Made by a program: the position numbers and the translations under genes. Under the pieces are notes generated by a model. It had not been told where the DNA came from. It ran no database searches and saw nothing but the letters and a program-made list of their open reading frames with translations. 64,000 bases of DNA from Vibrio qingdaonensis. Its GTDB lineage: Bacteria > Pseudomonadota > Gammaproteobacteria > Enterobacterales > Vibrionaceae. Below, piece after piece: positions 30,658 to 39,314 of this stretch (the first letter of the stretch is position 1; the number at the start of each line of letters is the position of its first letter). The DNA is taken from positions 62,001 through 126,000 of the forward strand of contig NZ_JAKRRY010000009.1 of the NCBI RefSeq assembly GCF_026191675.1, given 5' to 3'.

Positions 30658-32109
30658 TTATTGTAGTGCCATAAAACGGTCTCGTTGAACCAGTAGCTGG
30701 TCTATTCGAGCGTCATAGCGGGCTTGTTTTAAACTTCCTAACTCGGCAATTTGGCTAGCTTGTGAGTAGAGCTGTATCGCCTTATCCCATTGCGCATTGA
30801 GTGCCATAATTTCGCCACGCGCCGCCAAATCACCATCACTATTACTCAATTTAATATGAGCTTCAGAGAGTAAGTGCCAACCATTGGTATCATCGGGGTG
30901 ATCATGGGTGTAGCGCTGTAATACTTGAACGGTTTGCTCTAATTGGTCACTTTCTAGTAATGCATTGGCATAGTTGAGAGTAATAACCGGGTTATTGGGT
31001 TTGGTCTTTAAGGCTTTTTGCATCAGCTGCACCGACTTCTCAGGCTTACCTTGTGCAATATAAAGATCGGAAGCGGCATCAAGATAGAAGTTATCGTTTG
31101 GTCTTGATTTAAGCAGTTTTGTTAAAATAGCTTCGGATTTATCGAGCTGATTATTATCTAAATAAACGAGTGCTTTACCGTACTCAAAAGAGTCTTTAAT
31201 GGCAGGGTCAGCTTTCTTTGCTGTGCGCTCGAACCAATCTAACGCCGCACTTTGTTTTATGTTGGCGTAGCGGGCAACAACCCTTGCTCTTGCTAGGTGA
31301 TAATCAATAGAAGGCAATACGCGCAATGGTGGGTAGTTTTGCGCACGTGCTCGCGTATCGGTAATACGATCTTCGGGTAATGGGTGAGTCAGTAGCATGG
31401 GTGGCGGTTTGCTGGCATAGCGATAGTCATCAGCAAGTCGGCCAAAGAAACGAGGCATGTCATTCACATCAAATTTAGCCCGAGCCAACGTCGCGATGCC
31501 AAAACGGTCTGCTTCTTTTTCATTACTTCGCGTGTAGTTAATGGACGCTTGCATTGATCCTGCGGTCGTTGCTGTTAGCGCCGCCATACCAGCTTGAGGA
31601 GAGGCAATCGCCAGTAGTAATGACCCTACGAGCGCTGCGACCGTAGCGGGTGACCGTCGTGCCTCGTCTTCCATTCTTCGCGCGAGGTGGCGTTGAGTGA
31701 CGTGGGCAATTTCGTGCGCCATCACAGAGGCAAGTTCGCTTTCCGTGTGGGCGTGAAGAAATAAGCCAGTATGTAAGGCGACATGACCACCAAAAAAGGC
31801 GAAGGCATTAATGTTGCGGTCACGAATCATAAAAAAGGTGAACGGCGTTTTTACGTCATTGGCACTGGATACTAAGCGATGCCCAATAGAGTCAACATAC
31901 TCATTCATTACCGGGTCGTTGACGATTGGCGAACTTGCTCTCAGCATTCGCATATAGGCGTCACCATAGATGATTTCTTGATCTATGGTTAATGTGGCGC
32001 CTGCTGCCGTACCAATTTCAGGCAAATCCGCCTCTGCATAGGTGACTTGCGGCACACCTAGGGCTGTCGCAACACATAGGCAAACTAAAGAACGGGCGCG
32101 TTTTAACAT
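30658..32109 (-). CDS. bepA: BepA, beta-barrel assembly-enhancing protease
   Basis: BepA is a periplasmic M48 zinc protease and chaperone that aids LptD maturation and degrades stalled outer-membrane proteins. The 483-residue precursor has a signal peptide (about 1-25). The zinc site is HEIAH (His132, Glu133, His136) with a third ligand in NEKEADRFG. A TPR domain fills the C-terminal half (about 300-480), including repeats such as ALVYLDNNQLDKSEAILTKLL. It fits the other outer-membrane assembly genes in this window (bamA, bamC, skp). A sigma-E-like promoter is possible upstream. Confidence 0.95.
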   Translation of the reverse strand: MLKRARSLVCLCVATALGVPQVTYAEADLPEIGTAAGATLTIDQEIIYGDAYMRMLRASSPIVNDPVMNEYVDSIGHRLVSSANDVKTPFTFFMIRDRNINAFAFFGGHVALHTGLFLHAHTESELASVMAHEIAHVTQRHLARRMEDEARRSPATVAALVGSLLLAIASPQAGMAALTATTAGSMQASINYTRSNEKEADRFGIATLARAKFDVNDMPRFFGRLADDYRYASKPPPMLLTHPLPEDRITDTRARAQNYPPLRVLPSIDYHLARARVVARYANIKQSAALDWFERTAKKADPAIKDSFEYGKALVYLDNNQLDKSEAILTKLLKSRPNDNFYLDAASDLYIAQGKPEKSVQLMQKALKTKPNNPVITLNYANALLESDQLEQTVQVLQRYTHDHPDDTNGWHLLSEAHIKLSNSDGDLAARGEIMALNAQWDKAIQLYSQASQIAELGSLKQARYDARIDQLLVQRDRFMALQ

Positions 32110-32410
32110 ACTGATTCAAGTAACTCCTGTGATTTGGTAGTTTTGACCATTAATGTTGAGCTTGGTTTCCTACCTTTTTCCATATCGCCTTCATTTTTGC
32201 ATATGGCTTAATGATAAGGAAGCACTTAACGCTTTATCCCCCTTGCTATTAACGGATGAGTACCGGCACGGAAGGGGAGTTGGCCTTATTATTTTTGTGT
32301 ATAAATGCTGCTACATACATTGATAATTGTGAATGAAAAGCAATGTGCGATAGCGCCGAATCGTTAAAATGTTACTATAGAACCACCTAGCTCAAGTTGT
32401 TAATAGATGA
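32110..32410. other. bepA/tusA-like divergent intergenic region
   Basis: This 301-base stretch separates divergent genes. A sigma-E-like element points toward bepA. TACTAT at 32373-32378 could be a -10 element for the plus strand but has no good -35. No RNA gene or repeat is apparent. Confidence 0.5.
32140..32170 (-). promoter_or_regulatory. Possible sigma-E promoter for bepA
   Basis: On the minus strand GGAAACC is followed 17 bases later by TCAAAA. The -10 part fits sigma-E (TCAAA) fully; the -35 part fits GGAACTT only in part. The predicted start would be about 25 bases before the bepA ATG. E. coli bepA belongs to the sigma-E regulon. Confidence 0.35.
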
Positions 32411-32641
32411 ATGGCGATTCAAACCTTAGATCTTTGTCAAGAGCGTTGCCCTATGTCACTTCTATTAGTGAAACGTTCTTTTAAGCCCTTAGGGCTTGAC
32501 GAACAGTTACATGTTCAATTAACAGATGAGAGCTCAATAAGAGATATACTCAACTATCTTATGATGCAAAATGCCGACGTAGATTGCTCAAAAGCAGGGA
32601 ACGTCACCACACTTACGGTCAGTAAACAGGAAAATTTGTAG
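32411..32641 (+). CDS. TusA/SirA-family sulfurtransferase-like protein
   Basis: The 76-residue product resembles TusA (IF3-like alpha/beta fold). The N-terminal motif LDLCQERCPMSLLLVKRSF matches the TusA motif, with Cys13 as the probable persulfide carrier. Here the motif reads CPMS instead of the common CPxP. Residues 9 and 13 are both Cys. The stop codon TAG abuts the perM ATG with no gap, so the pair is almost certainly co-expressed. Function in tRNA thiolation or sulfur trafficking is inferred from the family only. No strong ribosome-binding site is visible before 32411. Confidence 0.8.
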   Translation: MAIQTLDLCQERCPMSLLLVKRSFKPLGLDEQLHVQLTDESSIRDILNYLMMQNADVDCSKAGNVTTLTVSKQENL

Positions 32642-33709
32642 ATGCTAGATATGATTCGTCGTTGGTACAAACGACGCTTTTCCGATCCAGAGGCGGTGAG
32701 CCTCGTCCTTATATTGCTATTTGGCTTTATCACCATCTACTTTTTTGGTTATTTGATCGCACCTCTACTTGTTGCCATTGTTCTGGCGTATTTATTGGAG
32801 TGGCCGGTAAGTCAGTTATGCCGAATTGGACTGCCCAGAACCGTATCGGTAGTCGGGGTCATTTTATTATTCATTAGTTTAATGTTGCTGGCTATTTTTG
32901 GTTTGGTGCCAACGATTTGGAATCAAGTGGGTAACTTAATTAACGACGTGCCTAACATGTATGCAGGGATGCAGAAATTTGTTGTCGAGATCCCTAAGCG
33001 CTACCCCGATCTTGCTGAAATTCACCTAGTCGAGTCGGTGATGACCAACCTTAAGAATAAGGTCTTGATGTTGGGTGAAAATGTGGTGAAAGGATCGCTT
33101 GCCTCTTTAGTTAGTCTCGCAGCATTAGCCGTATATTTGATACTTGTTCCGCTATTGGTTTTCTTCTTATTGAAAGATAAAGAAGAAATGGTGGGAATGG
33201 CGAGTGGCGTGTTACCGCGTAATCGCCGCTTAGCGAATGAAGTTTGGGTTGAAATGAATCAGCAGATTTCAAACTATATCCGCGGTAAGGTACTAGAAAT
33301 ACTGATTGTTGGTAGTGTCAGTTACATTACTTTTGCAATTTTAGACTTACGTTATTCGGTGTTGTTGGCTGTGCTGGTCGGGTTCTCAGTGTTGATTCCA
33401 TACATTGGCGCTGCGGCGGTCACCGTACCTGTCGCCATTGTTGGGCTATTCCAGTGGGGGCTCACGCCACCGTTTTACTGGTTGTTGCTGGCTTATGGCA
33501 TCATCCAAGCCTTAGATGGTAACGTTTTAGTGCCAGTGCTGTTCTCTGAAGCCGTTAACTTACACCCTGTGGCGATTATCGTCGCTGTGTTGGTTTTTGG
33601 TGGGTTGTGGGGTTTTTGGGGCGTATTTTTCGCGATACCGTTGGCAACGTTGGTAAAAGCGGTGTGGAATGCGTTACCAAGTCATGAAGAACCTAGGACA
33701 TCAACCTAG
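32642..33709 (+). CDS. perM: PerM/YfgO-like AI-2E family transporter
   Basis: The 355-residue product is an inner-membrane protein of the AI-2 exporter superfamily with 7-8 hydrophobic segments. Family segments include LVFFLLKDKEEMV, the LEILIVGSVSYITFAI region, GFSVLIPYIGAAAVTVPVA and ALDGNVLVPVLFSEAVNLHPVAII. E. coli perM (yfgO) is likewise next to bepA. The substrate is unknown. Its start immediately follows the tusA-like stop; there is no separate promoter space. A strong terminator follows, shared with bcp on the other strand. Confidence 0.9.
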   Translation: MLDMIRRWYKRRFSDPEAVSLVLILLFGFITIYFFGYLIAPLLVAIVLAYLLEWPVSQLCRIGLPRTVSVVGVILLFISLMLLAIFGLVPTIWNQVGNLINDVPNMYAGMQKFVVEIPKRYPDLAEIHLVESVMTNLKNKVLMLGENVVKGSLASLVSLAALAVYLILVPLLVFFLLKDKEEMVGMASGVLPRNRRLANEVWVEMNQQISNYIRGKVLEILIVGSVSYITFAILDLRYSVLLAVLVGFSVLIPYIGAAAVTVPVAIVGLFQWGLTPPFYWLLLAYGIIQALDGNVLVPVLFSEAVNLHPVAIIVAVLVFGGLWGFWGVFFAIPLATLVKAVWNALPSHEEPRTST

Positions 33710-33751
33710 CGTTACGCAGATATACGTTAGGGTAGAGTGTTTTATTCACAC

Positions 33752-33781
33752 AAAAACGCCTCGCAAATGCGAGGCGTTTTT
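33752..33781. terminator. Bidirectional terminator between perM and bcp
   Basis: A 13-bp perfect stem AAAAACGCCTCGC/GCGAGGCGTTTTT with loop AAAT. Confidence 0.94.
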
Positions 33782-33800
33782 GTGATTTTTAGCCGGTACG

Positions 33801-34271
33801 CTAGGCGTTGTCGTTCAAGTAATCTAAAACAACGTCATGGTGAGTCTTGGTTTTGAACTTGTTGAAAACATGTTCAATCACACCATCTTCATTAATCAGG
33901 AAGCTAATGCGGTGTAGCCCATCGTAAACTTTGCCCATGAACTTTTTCTCGCCCCAGACGCCAAATTGGTCTGCAGCAATGTGCTCTTCGTCAGATAGTA
34001 AGGTGAAATTAAGGTTATCACGCTCAATAAATTTACCTAAACGCTTAACAGGATCGATACTGGCGCCTAGCACGACGACATTATGTTCAGCCAGCTGAGA
34101 TTGAATATCGCGTAAGCCTTGGGCTTGTACAGTACAGCCTGGTGTCATTGCTTTCGGATAAAAATAAAAGAGAATCTTTTTACCTTTAAAGTCGCCCAAC
34201 GAGACGGTATTGCCGTCTTGGTCGAGAAGGCTAAAGTTTGGTGCTGGTGAGCCAGCCGTCAGCGTATTCAT
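33801..34271 (-). CDS. bcp: Bcp-type thioredoxin-dependent peroxiredoxin
   Basis: Bcp reduces hydroperoxides. The 156-residue product has the peroxidatic Cys46 in YPKAMTPGCTVQAQGLRD. E. coli Bcp has a resolving Cys five residues later, where this protein has Gln51. No other cysteine occurs, so it should act as a one-Cys enzyme needing an outside thiol. Segments SIDPVKRLGKFIERD and FGVWGEKKFMGKVYDGLHR are family-typical. ATG 34271 follows AAAGGA; a longer in-frame reading upstream would run into gcvR. It is 40 bases downstream of gcvR on the same strand, as in E. coli. Confidence 0.95.
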   Translation of the reverse strand: MNTLTAGSPAPNFSLLDQDGNTVSLGDFKGKKILFYFYPKAMTPGCTVQAQGLRDIQSQLAEHNVVVLGASIDPVKRLGKFIERDNLNFTLLSDEEHIAADQFGVWGEKKFMGKVYDGLHRISFLINEDGVIEHVFNKFKTKTHHDVVLDYLNDNA

Positions 34272-34311
34272 GTTGATTCCTTTGAAGTGATTATTTTTAT
34301 AGGTAATTGAC

Positions 34312-34857
34312 TTATAACTTATTGCTACTAATGAAGTTAAGAGATCCACGTACTGACAAGCTTTGGCACAGCGCATCAAACTCTTCTTGTAGCTGCATTA
34401 GGTTGCAGTTTTCTTCGACATTGGCGCTAAGGGCAATCTGGAATTGGTCAATATCTGTTCCAGCTCGCTCTTTAATAATGGTTTGCGCGCTTAATGAGGC
34501 AAGGCCAATGTCACGGTCTGCAAAAAACTGCGTAAATTTCTCGGTTAGACCGACACGGTCCTCTGATTCAACAAAGACTTCGACGGTATATTGATTCGTG
34601 AGGAGATCATGCTTAGAGGTACGCTTCATCATGGTGATGAGATCATGCTCTTGGCCAAGTAGCGGTAGCGTTGTTTCAACGCGAGTAATGTGACTGCTGT
34701 TGCCGGAGATCAGCATAATCAGGGTAAACTCATTGCCAAACATAGCAATGCGGCTATCGACGATATTACATCCTGACTGGGTGACAAGGTGTACCAATTC
34801 GTTGCAAATCCCTGGGCGATCGGTACCAACGGCGGTAATGACTAAGTATTGATTCAT
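34312..34857 (-). CDS. gcvR: GcvR, glycine cleavage system regulator
   Basis: GcvR binds GcvA and blocks activation of the gcv operon when glycine is low. The 181-residue product has two ACT domains, at about residues 5-75 (VITAVGTDRPGICNELVHLV) and 90-165 (VEVFVESEDRVGLTEKFTQF). It has no DNA-binding domain. The start MNQYLVITAVG at 34857 matches the family; an extension to 34896 adds unrelated residues. It is divergent from dapA, with bcp downstream, the same as in E. coli. Confidence 0.93.
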   Translation of the reverse strand: MNQYLVITAVGTDRPGICNELVHLVTQSGCNIVDSRIAMFGNEFTLIMLISGNSSHITRVETTLPLLGQEHDLITMMKRTSKHDLLTNQYTVEVFVESEDRVGLTEKFTQFFADRDIGLASLSAQTIIKERAGTDIDQFQIALSANVEENCNLMQLQEEFDALCQSLSVRGSLNFISSNKL

Positions 34858-35264
34858 AGCGAGACTTCTATTCCATGTTTGTTGATATGGTAGCACAACT
34901 CAAATTAAAGCTCTTGTGGTTGCTGTAATGAAAACCACGGATATTTTTTTGTCGAAACCGCTCTCTAATGTCATCTTAAATGTTGTTAAAGGAAGCGAGT
35001 TTTGTCAACGCGACCTTCGTACATTCGTTATATTAGGCGTTGGTCTACTGAGGTAACCTCGGTATATGGCGGTTACCCAAGATATTCTGGCTAAATTTGA
35101 CGATTGGTTGACACCGATATTCACCAAAAGCGCATCTTATACGTGCCTCATATCTGAAATCTGTAATTAATCATTCACTTCTTTATGGGAACTGTTTTTA
35201 ATCTCTTGTGTTTATCAATATCATTACAGTACCATGCAAGAAGTATCAATTTAGGGAGATAGCC
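34858..35264. other. gcvR-dapA divergent intergenic region
   Basis: This 407-base stretch without a gene is the longest in the window. It contains an inverted repeat at 35052-35077. AT-rich segments at 35130-35180 may hold the dapA promoter, but I see no clear -35/-10 pair. AGGGAGA before 35265 is the dapA ribosome-binding site. Confidence 0.55.
35052..35077. promoter_or_regulatory. Inverted repeat upstream of dapA
   Basis: GGTAACC (35052-35058) and GGTTACC (35071-35077) are perfect inverted arms with a 12-base spacer, and the left arm lies within the near-palindrome GAGGTAACCTC. It lies about 190 bases upstream of dapA and 195 bases upstream of gcvR. Confidence 0.4.
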
Positions 35265-36143
35265 ATGTTTTCAGGAAGTATTGTTGCATTAATAACCCCA
35301 TTCACTCCAGATGGTGAGGTGGATTTTGTTAGCTTGAAGAAGCTAGTGGATTTTCACGTTGACGCGGGTACTGACGGCATTGTTGCGGTTGGAACGACGG
35401 GTGAGTCTGCAACATTAACTGTAGAAGAACATGTCAAGGTTGTCGCTAAGACGGTTGAATTTGCCGCTGGACGAGTACCAATTATTGCTGGTACCGGAGC
35501 GAATGCTACACATGAAGCCATCACTTTTAGCCGATTGCTAAATAACGTGGGTATTGCGGGCTGTTTGAGTGTGACTCCATATTACAATAAGCCAACTCAA
35601 GAAGGTTTATATCAGCACTATAAAGCGATTGCTGAAGAGAGTGACATCCCACAAATTTTATACAACGTCCCTGGACGTACGGGTGTGGATCTGTTGCCAG
35701 AAACGGTGGCGCGCCTGTCTAAAATTCCAGGTATTGTTGCATTAAAAGATGCGACGGGTGATTTATCACGAATTGAAAAACATCGTGAACTTTGTGGCGA
35801 AGATTTTATCTTACTAAGTGGAGATGACTCTACTGGGTTGGATTTTATCCAACAAGGTGGTAAAGGTGTTATCTCTGTGACCAATAATATCGCAGCAGCG
35901 GATATGGCGAAGATGATGGACCTTGCTTTAGAGGGTCGATTTGAAGAAGCGCATGAAATCAACGCGCGACTTATGACGCTGCATAAAAACCTGTTTGTTG
36001 AATCAAGCCCAATCCCAGTGAAGTGGGCGGCTCACAAAATGGGTTTGATTGAAGAAGGTGGTCTTCGTTTGCCGCTGACTGAATTGTCAGAACAAGCTAA
36101 ACCGATCGTTGCTCAGGCAATGTCGGAAGCGTGTATCTACTAA
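35265..36143 (+). CDS. dapA: DapA, 4-hydroxy-tetrahydrodipicolinate synthase
   Basis: DapA condenses pyruvate with aspartate semialdehyde in the lysine/diaminopimelate pathway. The 292-residue length equals E. coli. The Schiff-base Lys161 is in [11 protein letters not shown], Tyr133 in YNVPGRTG, and Thr44/Thr45 in [13 protein letters not shown] 35265 follows AGGGAGA. dapE, a later enzyme of the same pathway, lies 3 kb away on the other strand. bamC follows after a small hairpin, as in E. coli. Confidence 0.98.
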   Translation: MFSGSIVALITPFTPDGEVDFVSLKKLVDFHVDAGTDGIVAVGTTGESATLTVEEHVKVVAKTVEFAAGRVPIIAGTGANATHEAITFSRLLNNVGIAGCLSVTPYYNKPTQEGLYQHYKAIAEESDIPQILYNVPGRTGVDLLPETVARLSKIPGIVALKDATGDLSRIEKHRELCGEDFILLSGDDSTGLDFIQQGGKGVISVTNNIAAADMAKMMDLALEGRFEEAHEINARLMTLHKNLFVESSPIPVKWAAHKMGLIEEGGLRLPLTELSEQAKPIVAQAMSEACIY

Positions 36144-36155
36144 AATAGATTATGT

Positions 36156-36180
36156 AAGAGGAGCGCTATGCTCCTCTTTT
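36156..36180 (+). terminator. Hairpin between dapA and bamC
   Basis: A 9-bp stem AAGAGGAGC/GCTCCTCTT with a 5-base loop and a short T run lies between dapA and bamC. The short T run suggests partial termination, which would lower bamC expression relative to dapA. Confidence 0.65.
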
Positions 36181-36192
36181 AAGGGAGTCTCA

Positions 36193-37224
36193 ATGAAATT
36201 TTCTCGTCAGCTAGCGGTCTCCTCGTTAGCTGTTATTGTATTAGCCGCTTGCTCCAGTGATCCTAACACTCGTCGTGAAGCCAAAGATGATTTCAACTAT
36301 TTAGAAGCGCCAGAGCTTCGCAGTTGGCAATTAGCTGAAGACGCCACTCCGCAGTTTTACCCTAACTATGAGATCCCTGAGGGTGACTTCAAGGGTGGAA
36401 TCGGGCGTGAAGTCGACATTCGACCACCACAACAAGTACTGGAATTGATTCCTGGTGCTCGAGTTGAGCGTCAAGGTTCAGAAGTGACGTTATGGCTACT
36501 CAAGCAAGACGAAATGGACAAAGTATGGGCGACGGTCCAAAAAATGCTTACTGAGATTAACGTTAAAGCGCTGGAAGAAACCGATGACCGAATCGAAACG
36601 GATTGGGTCACTTGGGTTTCTGAAGATGAAGATGTTGAAATTGGTAGCCGTTACGAAATCACCCGCTTTGAAGCCAACCGTCGCTTTGGTTTTAAGATGG
36701 TATTGATCGATTGGCGAGAAGCGAATGCGGTTAAGCCTGTGACTCGCACCAATGAAGAGCGTTATAACACCTTGATGACCAATTTGGTCACAGCACGTTA
36801 TGATCGTGATTTAAGAGAAGAAGCGGCACTTAAAGCTCAGCAACTGGTAAAATCAATCCCAATTAGTATGGGAACAGACCGAAGCGGGCTACCCGTTATT
36901 ATTGCGCGCACACCGTATAATGTGATGTGGCAAGAAGTGCCTGAGCTATTGCCTAGAATGGGCTTTACGATTGATTCTCGTAATCAGTCCCAAGGGACAG
37001 CGAAAGCCAAATATGCGTCACCAGATGATGAGTTTTGGAATGATGTAGGCTTGAAGCCGATTGATTTAGAACCGGGGGAATATACCTTCCTGTTTGGTGA
37101 TCTTGGTAACCGTACGTCAATCAATGTTACGGACAAAGATGGTAAACCTGTCAACGAGAGCTTATTACGTTCGTTGGAGCCGTTAATCTCAACGGTGATA
37201 AAACAGGGTAAAGAGAGCCAATAA
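36193..37224 (+). CDS. bamC: BamC, outer-membrane assembly lipoprotein
   Basis: BamC is a lipoprotein subunit of the BAM complex, whose core subunit bamA opens this window. The 343-residue precursor has a lipobox VLAAC with Cys20. An unstructured N-terminal stretch (about 21-95) that binds BamD in E. coli is followed by two helix-grip domains (about 100-215 and 225-340). AAGGGAG before ATG 36193 sets the start. It follows dapA as in E. coli, where it was called nlpB. A terminator follows at once. Confidence 0.94.
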   Translation: MKFSRQLAVSSLAVIVLAACSSDPNTRREAKDDFNYLEAPELRSWQLAEDATPQFYPNYEIPEGDFKGGIGREVDIRPPQQVLELIPGARVERQGSEVTLWLLKQDEMDKVWATVQKMLTEINVKALEETDDRIETDWVTWVSEDEDVEIGSRYEITRFEANRRFGFKMVLIDWREANAVKPVTRTNEERYNTLMTNLVTARYDRDLREEAALKAQQLVKSIPISMGTDRSGLPVIIARTPYNVMWQEVPELLPRMGFTIDSRNQSQGTAKAKYASPDDEFWNDVGLKPIDLEPGEYTFLFGDLGNRTSINVTDKDGKPVNESLLRSLEPLISTVIKQGKESQ

Positions 37225-37227
37225 AAT

Positions 37228-37252
37228 AAAAAGGACCATTATGGTCCTTTTT
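37228..37252. terminator. Bidirectional terminator after bamC
   Basis: An 11-bp stem AAAAAGGACCA/TGGTCCTTTTT with loop TTA. The minus-strand DUF2897 gene ends right beside it. Confidence 0.9.
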
Positions 37253-37448
37253 ATTTTTTATCATGCTTCCCGTATTTTTCTTTGTCGAGCTCGTTCAGTC
37301 TATCGAGCTCATACTTTCTTTTCTTTGCAGCATTCTTTTGGTTATCGAACTTCATGTTAGCGGTGTACTTTAGTGCAGCAATGTTGCCAAATACGACTGC
37401 TAAAACCACGATGATGATCACCCAAGGGTTAAATAGCCACTCAATCAT
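37251..37448 (-). CDS. Small membrane protein, DUF2897-like
   Basis: The product has 65 residues and no known function. One transmembrane helix (about residues 8-28, PWVIIIVVLAVVFGNIAAL) is followed by a highly charged tail rich in Lys, Glu and Asp. The pattern, a short N-terminus, one helix, then KYTANMKFDNQKNA, resembles DUF2897 proteins of Vibrio, named here from memory. It is 9 bases after the M15 peptidase gene and so ends the yffB-dapE-M15 run on the minus strand. Confidence 0.75.
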   Translation of the reverse strand: MIEWLFNPWVIIIVVLAVVFGNIAALKYTANMKFDNQKNAAKKRKYELDRLNELDKEKYGKHDKK

Positions 37449-37457
37449 AATTCGCTC

Positions 37458-38135
37458 TCAAAGGCTGATGTTGGTGATATATTGATTGTAGATGGTATTG
37501 AGCTCAGAAAGTATGGTATCTCGTCCCAAAATTTCAGATTGCTCAATGAGCGTACTTAGCTGCTCAAGTGTTAGTTTGCTCATGTTGTCTTGCGAAGCTT
37601 GGCGATGGCTGATGTGCCAAGCTTCAAAAGCGACACCACCGATAAGGCTATCTTGGTAGGGGAAAAAGAAACCATGCGTTGAAAGGTTGTCTTTCAGCCA
37701 TTGGTAGAAAGCGTGTTGATGCCCATCTAAATACTCCCAAGGCTCCAATTGCAGTGTGGTTTGTTCTGGAAGTAGATTGCCCGCGTAGACGTCGAAATCG
37801 GTCCCCCAGTGATGGCGACTGGCCCCGGGGAGCGCGCTCCATTTTAAAATTGCAAATACCTTTTCTTTTTCTGTCAGTTGCTCCGTGATAAGTGGCAACC
37901 CGTGGTCGTCAAGTATCGGCCGTGTGCCATTCATTTTATTGTTCCAAATGACCAGCTGTCGTTGGAAATTGCGATAGCCACTGGCAATGAACAGGTCAAA
38001 GCCAGCGGAGGATGCCGCTTGTATCAACTGTGACATGTCCTTATGAACATGTGGGTGGACTTGAAATAAGCGTTGAGCGACCTTCAAATCGATCAGTTTG
38101 CTGTCATCGAGTCCTACAAGCGACTTATTTATCAT
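37458..38135 (-). CDS. M15-family D-alanyl-D-alanine carboxypeptidase (VanY-like)
   Basis: The 225-residue product is a zinc peptidase of the M15B type that likely trims D-Ala from peptidoglycan stem peptides. Motifs are FIASGYRNFQRQ, SRHHWGTDFDV (first His and Asp ligands) and EAWHISH (general base Glu and third ligand His). No signal peptide is visible, so it may act in the cytoplasm or be exported otherwise. It starts 2 bases after the dapE stop, a link between peptidoglycan precursor synthesis and turnover. I do not give a gene symbol. Confidence 0.85.
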   Translation of the reverse strand: MINKSLVGLDDSKLIDLKVAQRLFQVHPHVHKDMSQLIQAASSAGFDLFIASGYRNFQRQLVIWNNKMNGTRPILDDHGLPLITEQLTEKEKVFAILKWSALPGASRHHWGTDFDVYAGNLLPEQTTLQLEPWEYLDGHQHAFYQWLKDNLSTHGFFFPYQDSLIGGVAFEAWHISHRQASQDNMSKLTLEQLSTLIEQSEILGRDTILSELNTIYNQYITNISL

Positions 38136-38137
38136 GT

Positions 38138-39274
38138 CTATTGACCGAGTAAGTTGATCAGAGTGTGCTCATACATATCAGTAAGCTTTTCAAGATCGCT
38201 CACGTTAACACACTCGTTTACTTTATGAATGGTCGCGTTCACAGGACCAAGCTCAACGACTTGCGTGCCCATCTTGGCAATAAAGCGACCATCAGAGGTT
38301 CCACCAGTGGTAAGAAGCTCTGGCTTTTGCTCATTAACAGTGGCGACCGCATCGACGACGGCTGTGAGCAAATCACCGGTATCCGTTAGGAAAGGGTGAC
38401 CGCTGAGAGTCCATTGCAAATCATACTCTAGGCCATGTAAGTCGAGTGTGGAATGGACACGTTTCTTAATGTCTTCATCGGTTAATTCGGTACTAAAGCG
38501 GAAGTTGAATTGAACATTAAACTCGCCAGGAATGACGTTACTTGCCCCTGTGCCGGCATGCAGGTTTGGAATTTGAAAGCTCGTTGGTGGAAAGTACTGG
38601 TTGCCTTCATCCCATTTGGTTGCCGCTAGCTCGGCCAATGCGGTGAGGGACTGATGGATTGGGTTTCGCGCCAATTGAGGGTACGCAACGTGACCTTGGA
38701 TGCCTTTGACGCATAGATCGCCAGTAATGGAGCCTCTGCGACCATTTTTAACCACGTCTCCGACATGTTCGGTGCTGGAAGGTTCACCCACGATACACAT
38801 ATCAATGAGTTCATTACGCGCCATTAAGGTGTCGACCACTCGGGTGGTGCCGTTGATAAAAGGGCCTTCTTCATCAGACGTTATTAAGAACGCGATGGAG
38901 CCAGTGTGATTCGGGTTGTTTTTGATGAAGCGTTCAACGGCGACGATCATGCATGCCAGTGAGCCTTTCATGTCCGCAGCGCCGCGACCGTGTAAGTGAC
39001 CATCAATGACGGTTGGCTCAAACGGTGGGGTGTGCCAAAGGTCGAGAGATCCTGCTGGCACGACATCAGTGTGACCAGCAAATGCAAAGAGTGGCGCGGC
39101 GGTTCCACGGCGAGCCCAGAAGTTAGTGGTATCTTCAAATACCATGATTTCAATTTCGAATCCCAGCGCTTTAAGGCGCTCTATCATCACTTTCTGGCAA
39201 TCGGCATCTTCGGGTGTTACTGATTGGCGGCTAATTAAGTCTTTTGCTAGTGCCAAAACGGGACTGTCTGTCAT
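38138..39274 (-). CDS. dapE: DapE, succinyl-diaminopimelate desuccinylase
   Basis: DapE removes succinate from N-succinyl-LL-diaminopimelate, a step to lysine and peptidoglycan. The 378-residue M20 metallopeptidase has [11 protein letters not shown] (metal His), [10 protein letters not shown] (bridging Asp), [12 protein letters not shown] (catalytic Glu and metal Glu) and ATIHKVNE (C-terminal His). A dimerisation domain lies in the middle (about 180-295). AAGGATCCTCAAGG precedes the ATG on the minus strand. It follows yffB, as in E. coli. Confidence 0.97.
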   Translation of the reverse strand: MTDSPVLALAKDLISRQSVTPEDADCQKVMIERLKALGFEIEIMVFEDTTNFWARRGTAAPLFAFAGHTDVVPAGSLDLWHTPPFEPTVIDGHLHGRGAADMKGSLACMIVAVERFIKNNPNHTGSIAFLITSDEEGPFINGTTRVVDTLMARNELIDMCIVGEPSSTEHVGDVVKNGRRGSITGDLCVKGIQGHVAYPQLARNPIHQSLTALAELAATKWDEGNQYFPPTSFQIPNLHAGTGASNVIPGEFNVQFNFRFSTELTDEDIKKRVHSTLDLHGLEYDLQWTLSGHPFLTDTGDLLTAVVDAVATVNEQKPELLTTGGTSDGRFIAKMGTQVVELGPVNATIHKVNECVNVSDLEKLTDMYEHTLINLLGQ

Positions 39275-39314
39275 CCTTGAGGATCCTTGTCTCTAAATTT
39301 AAAATTGAATCGTA

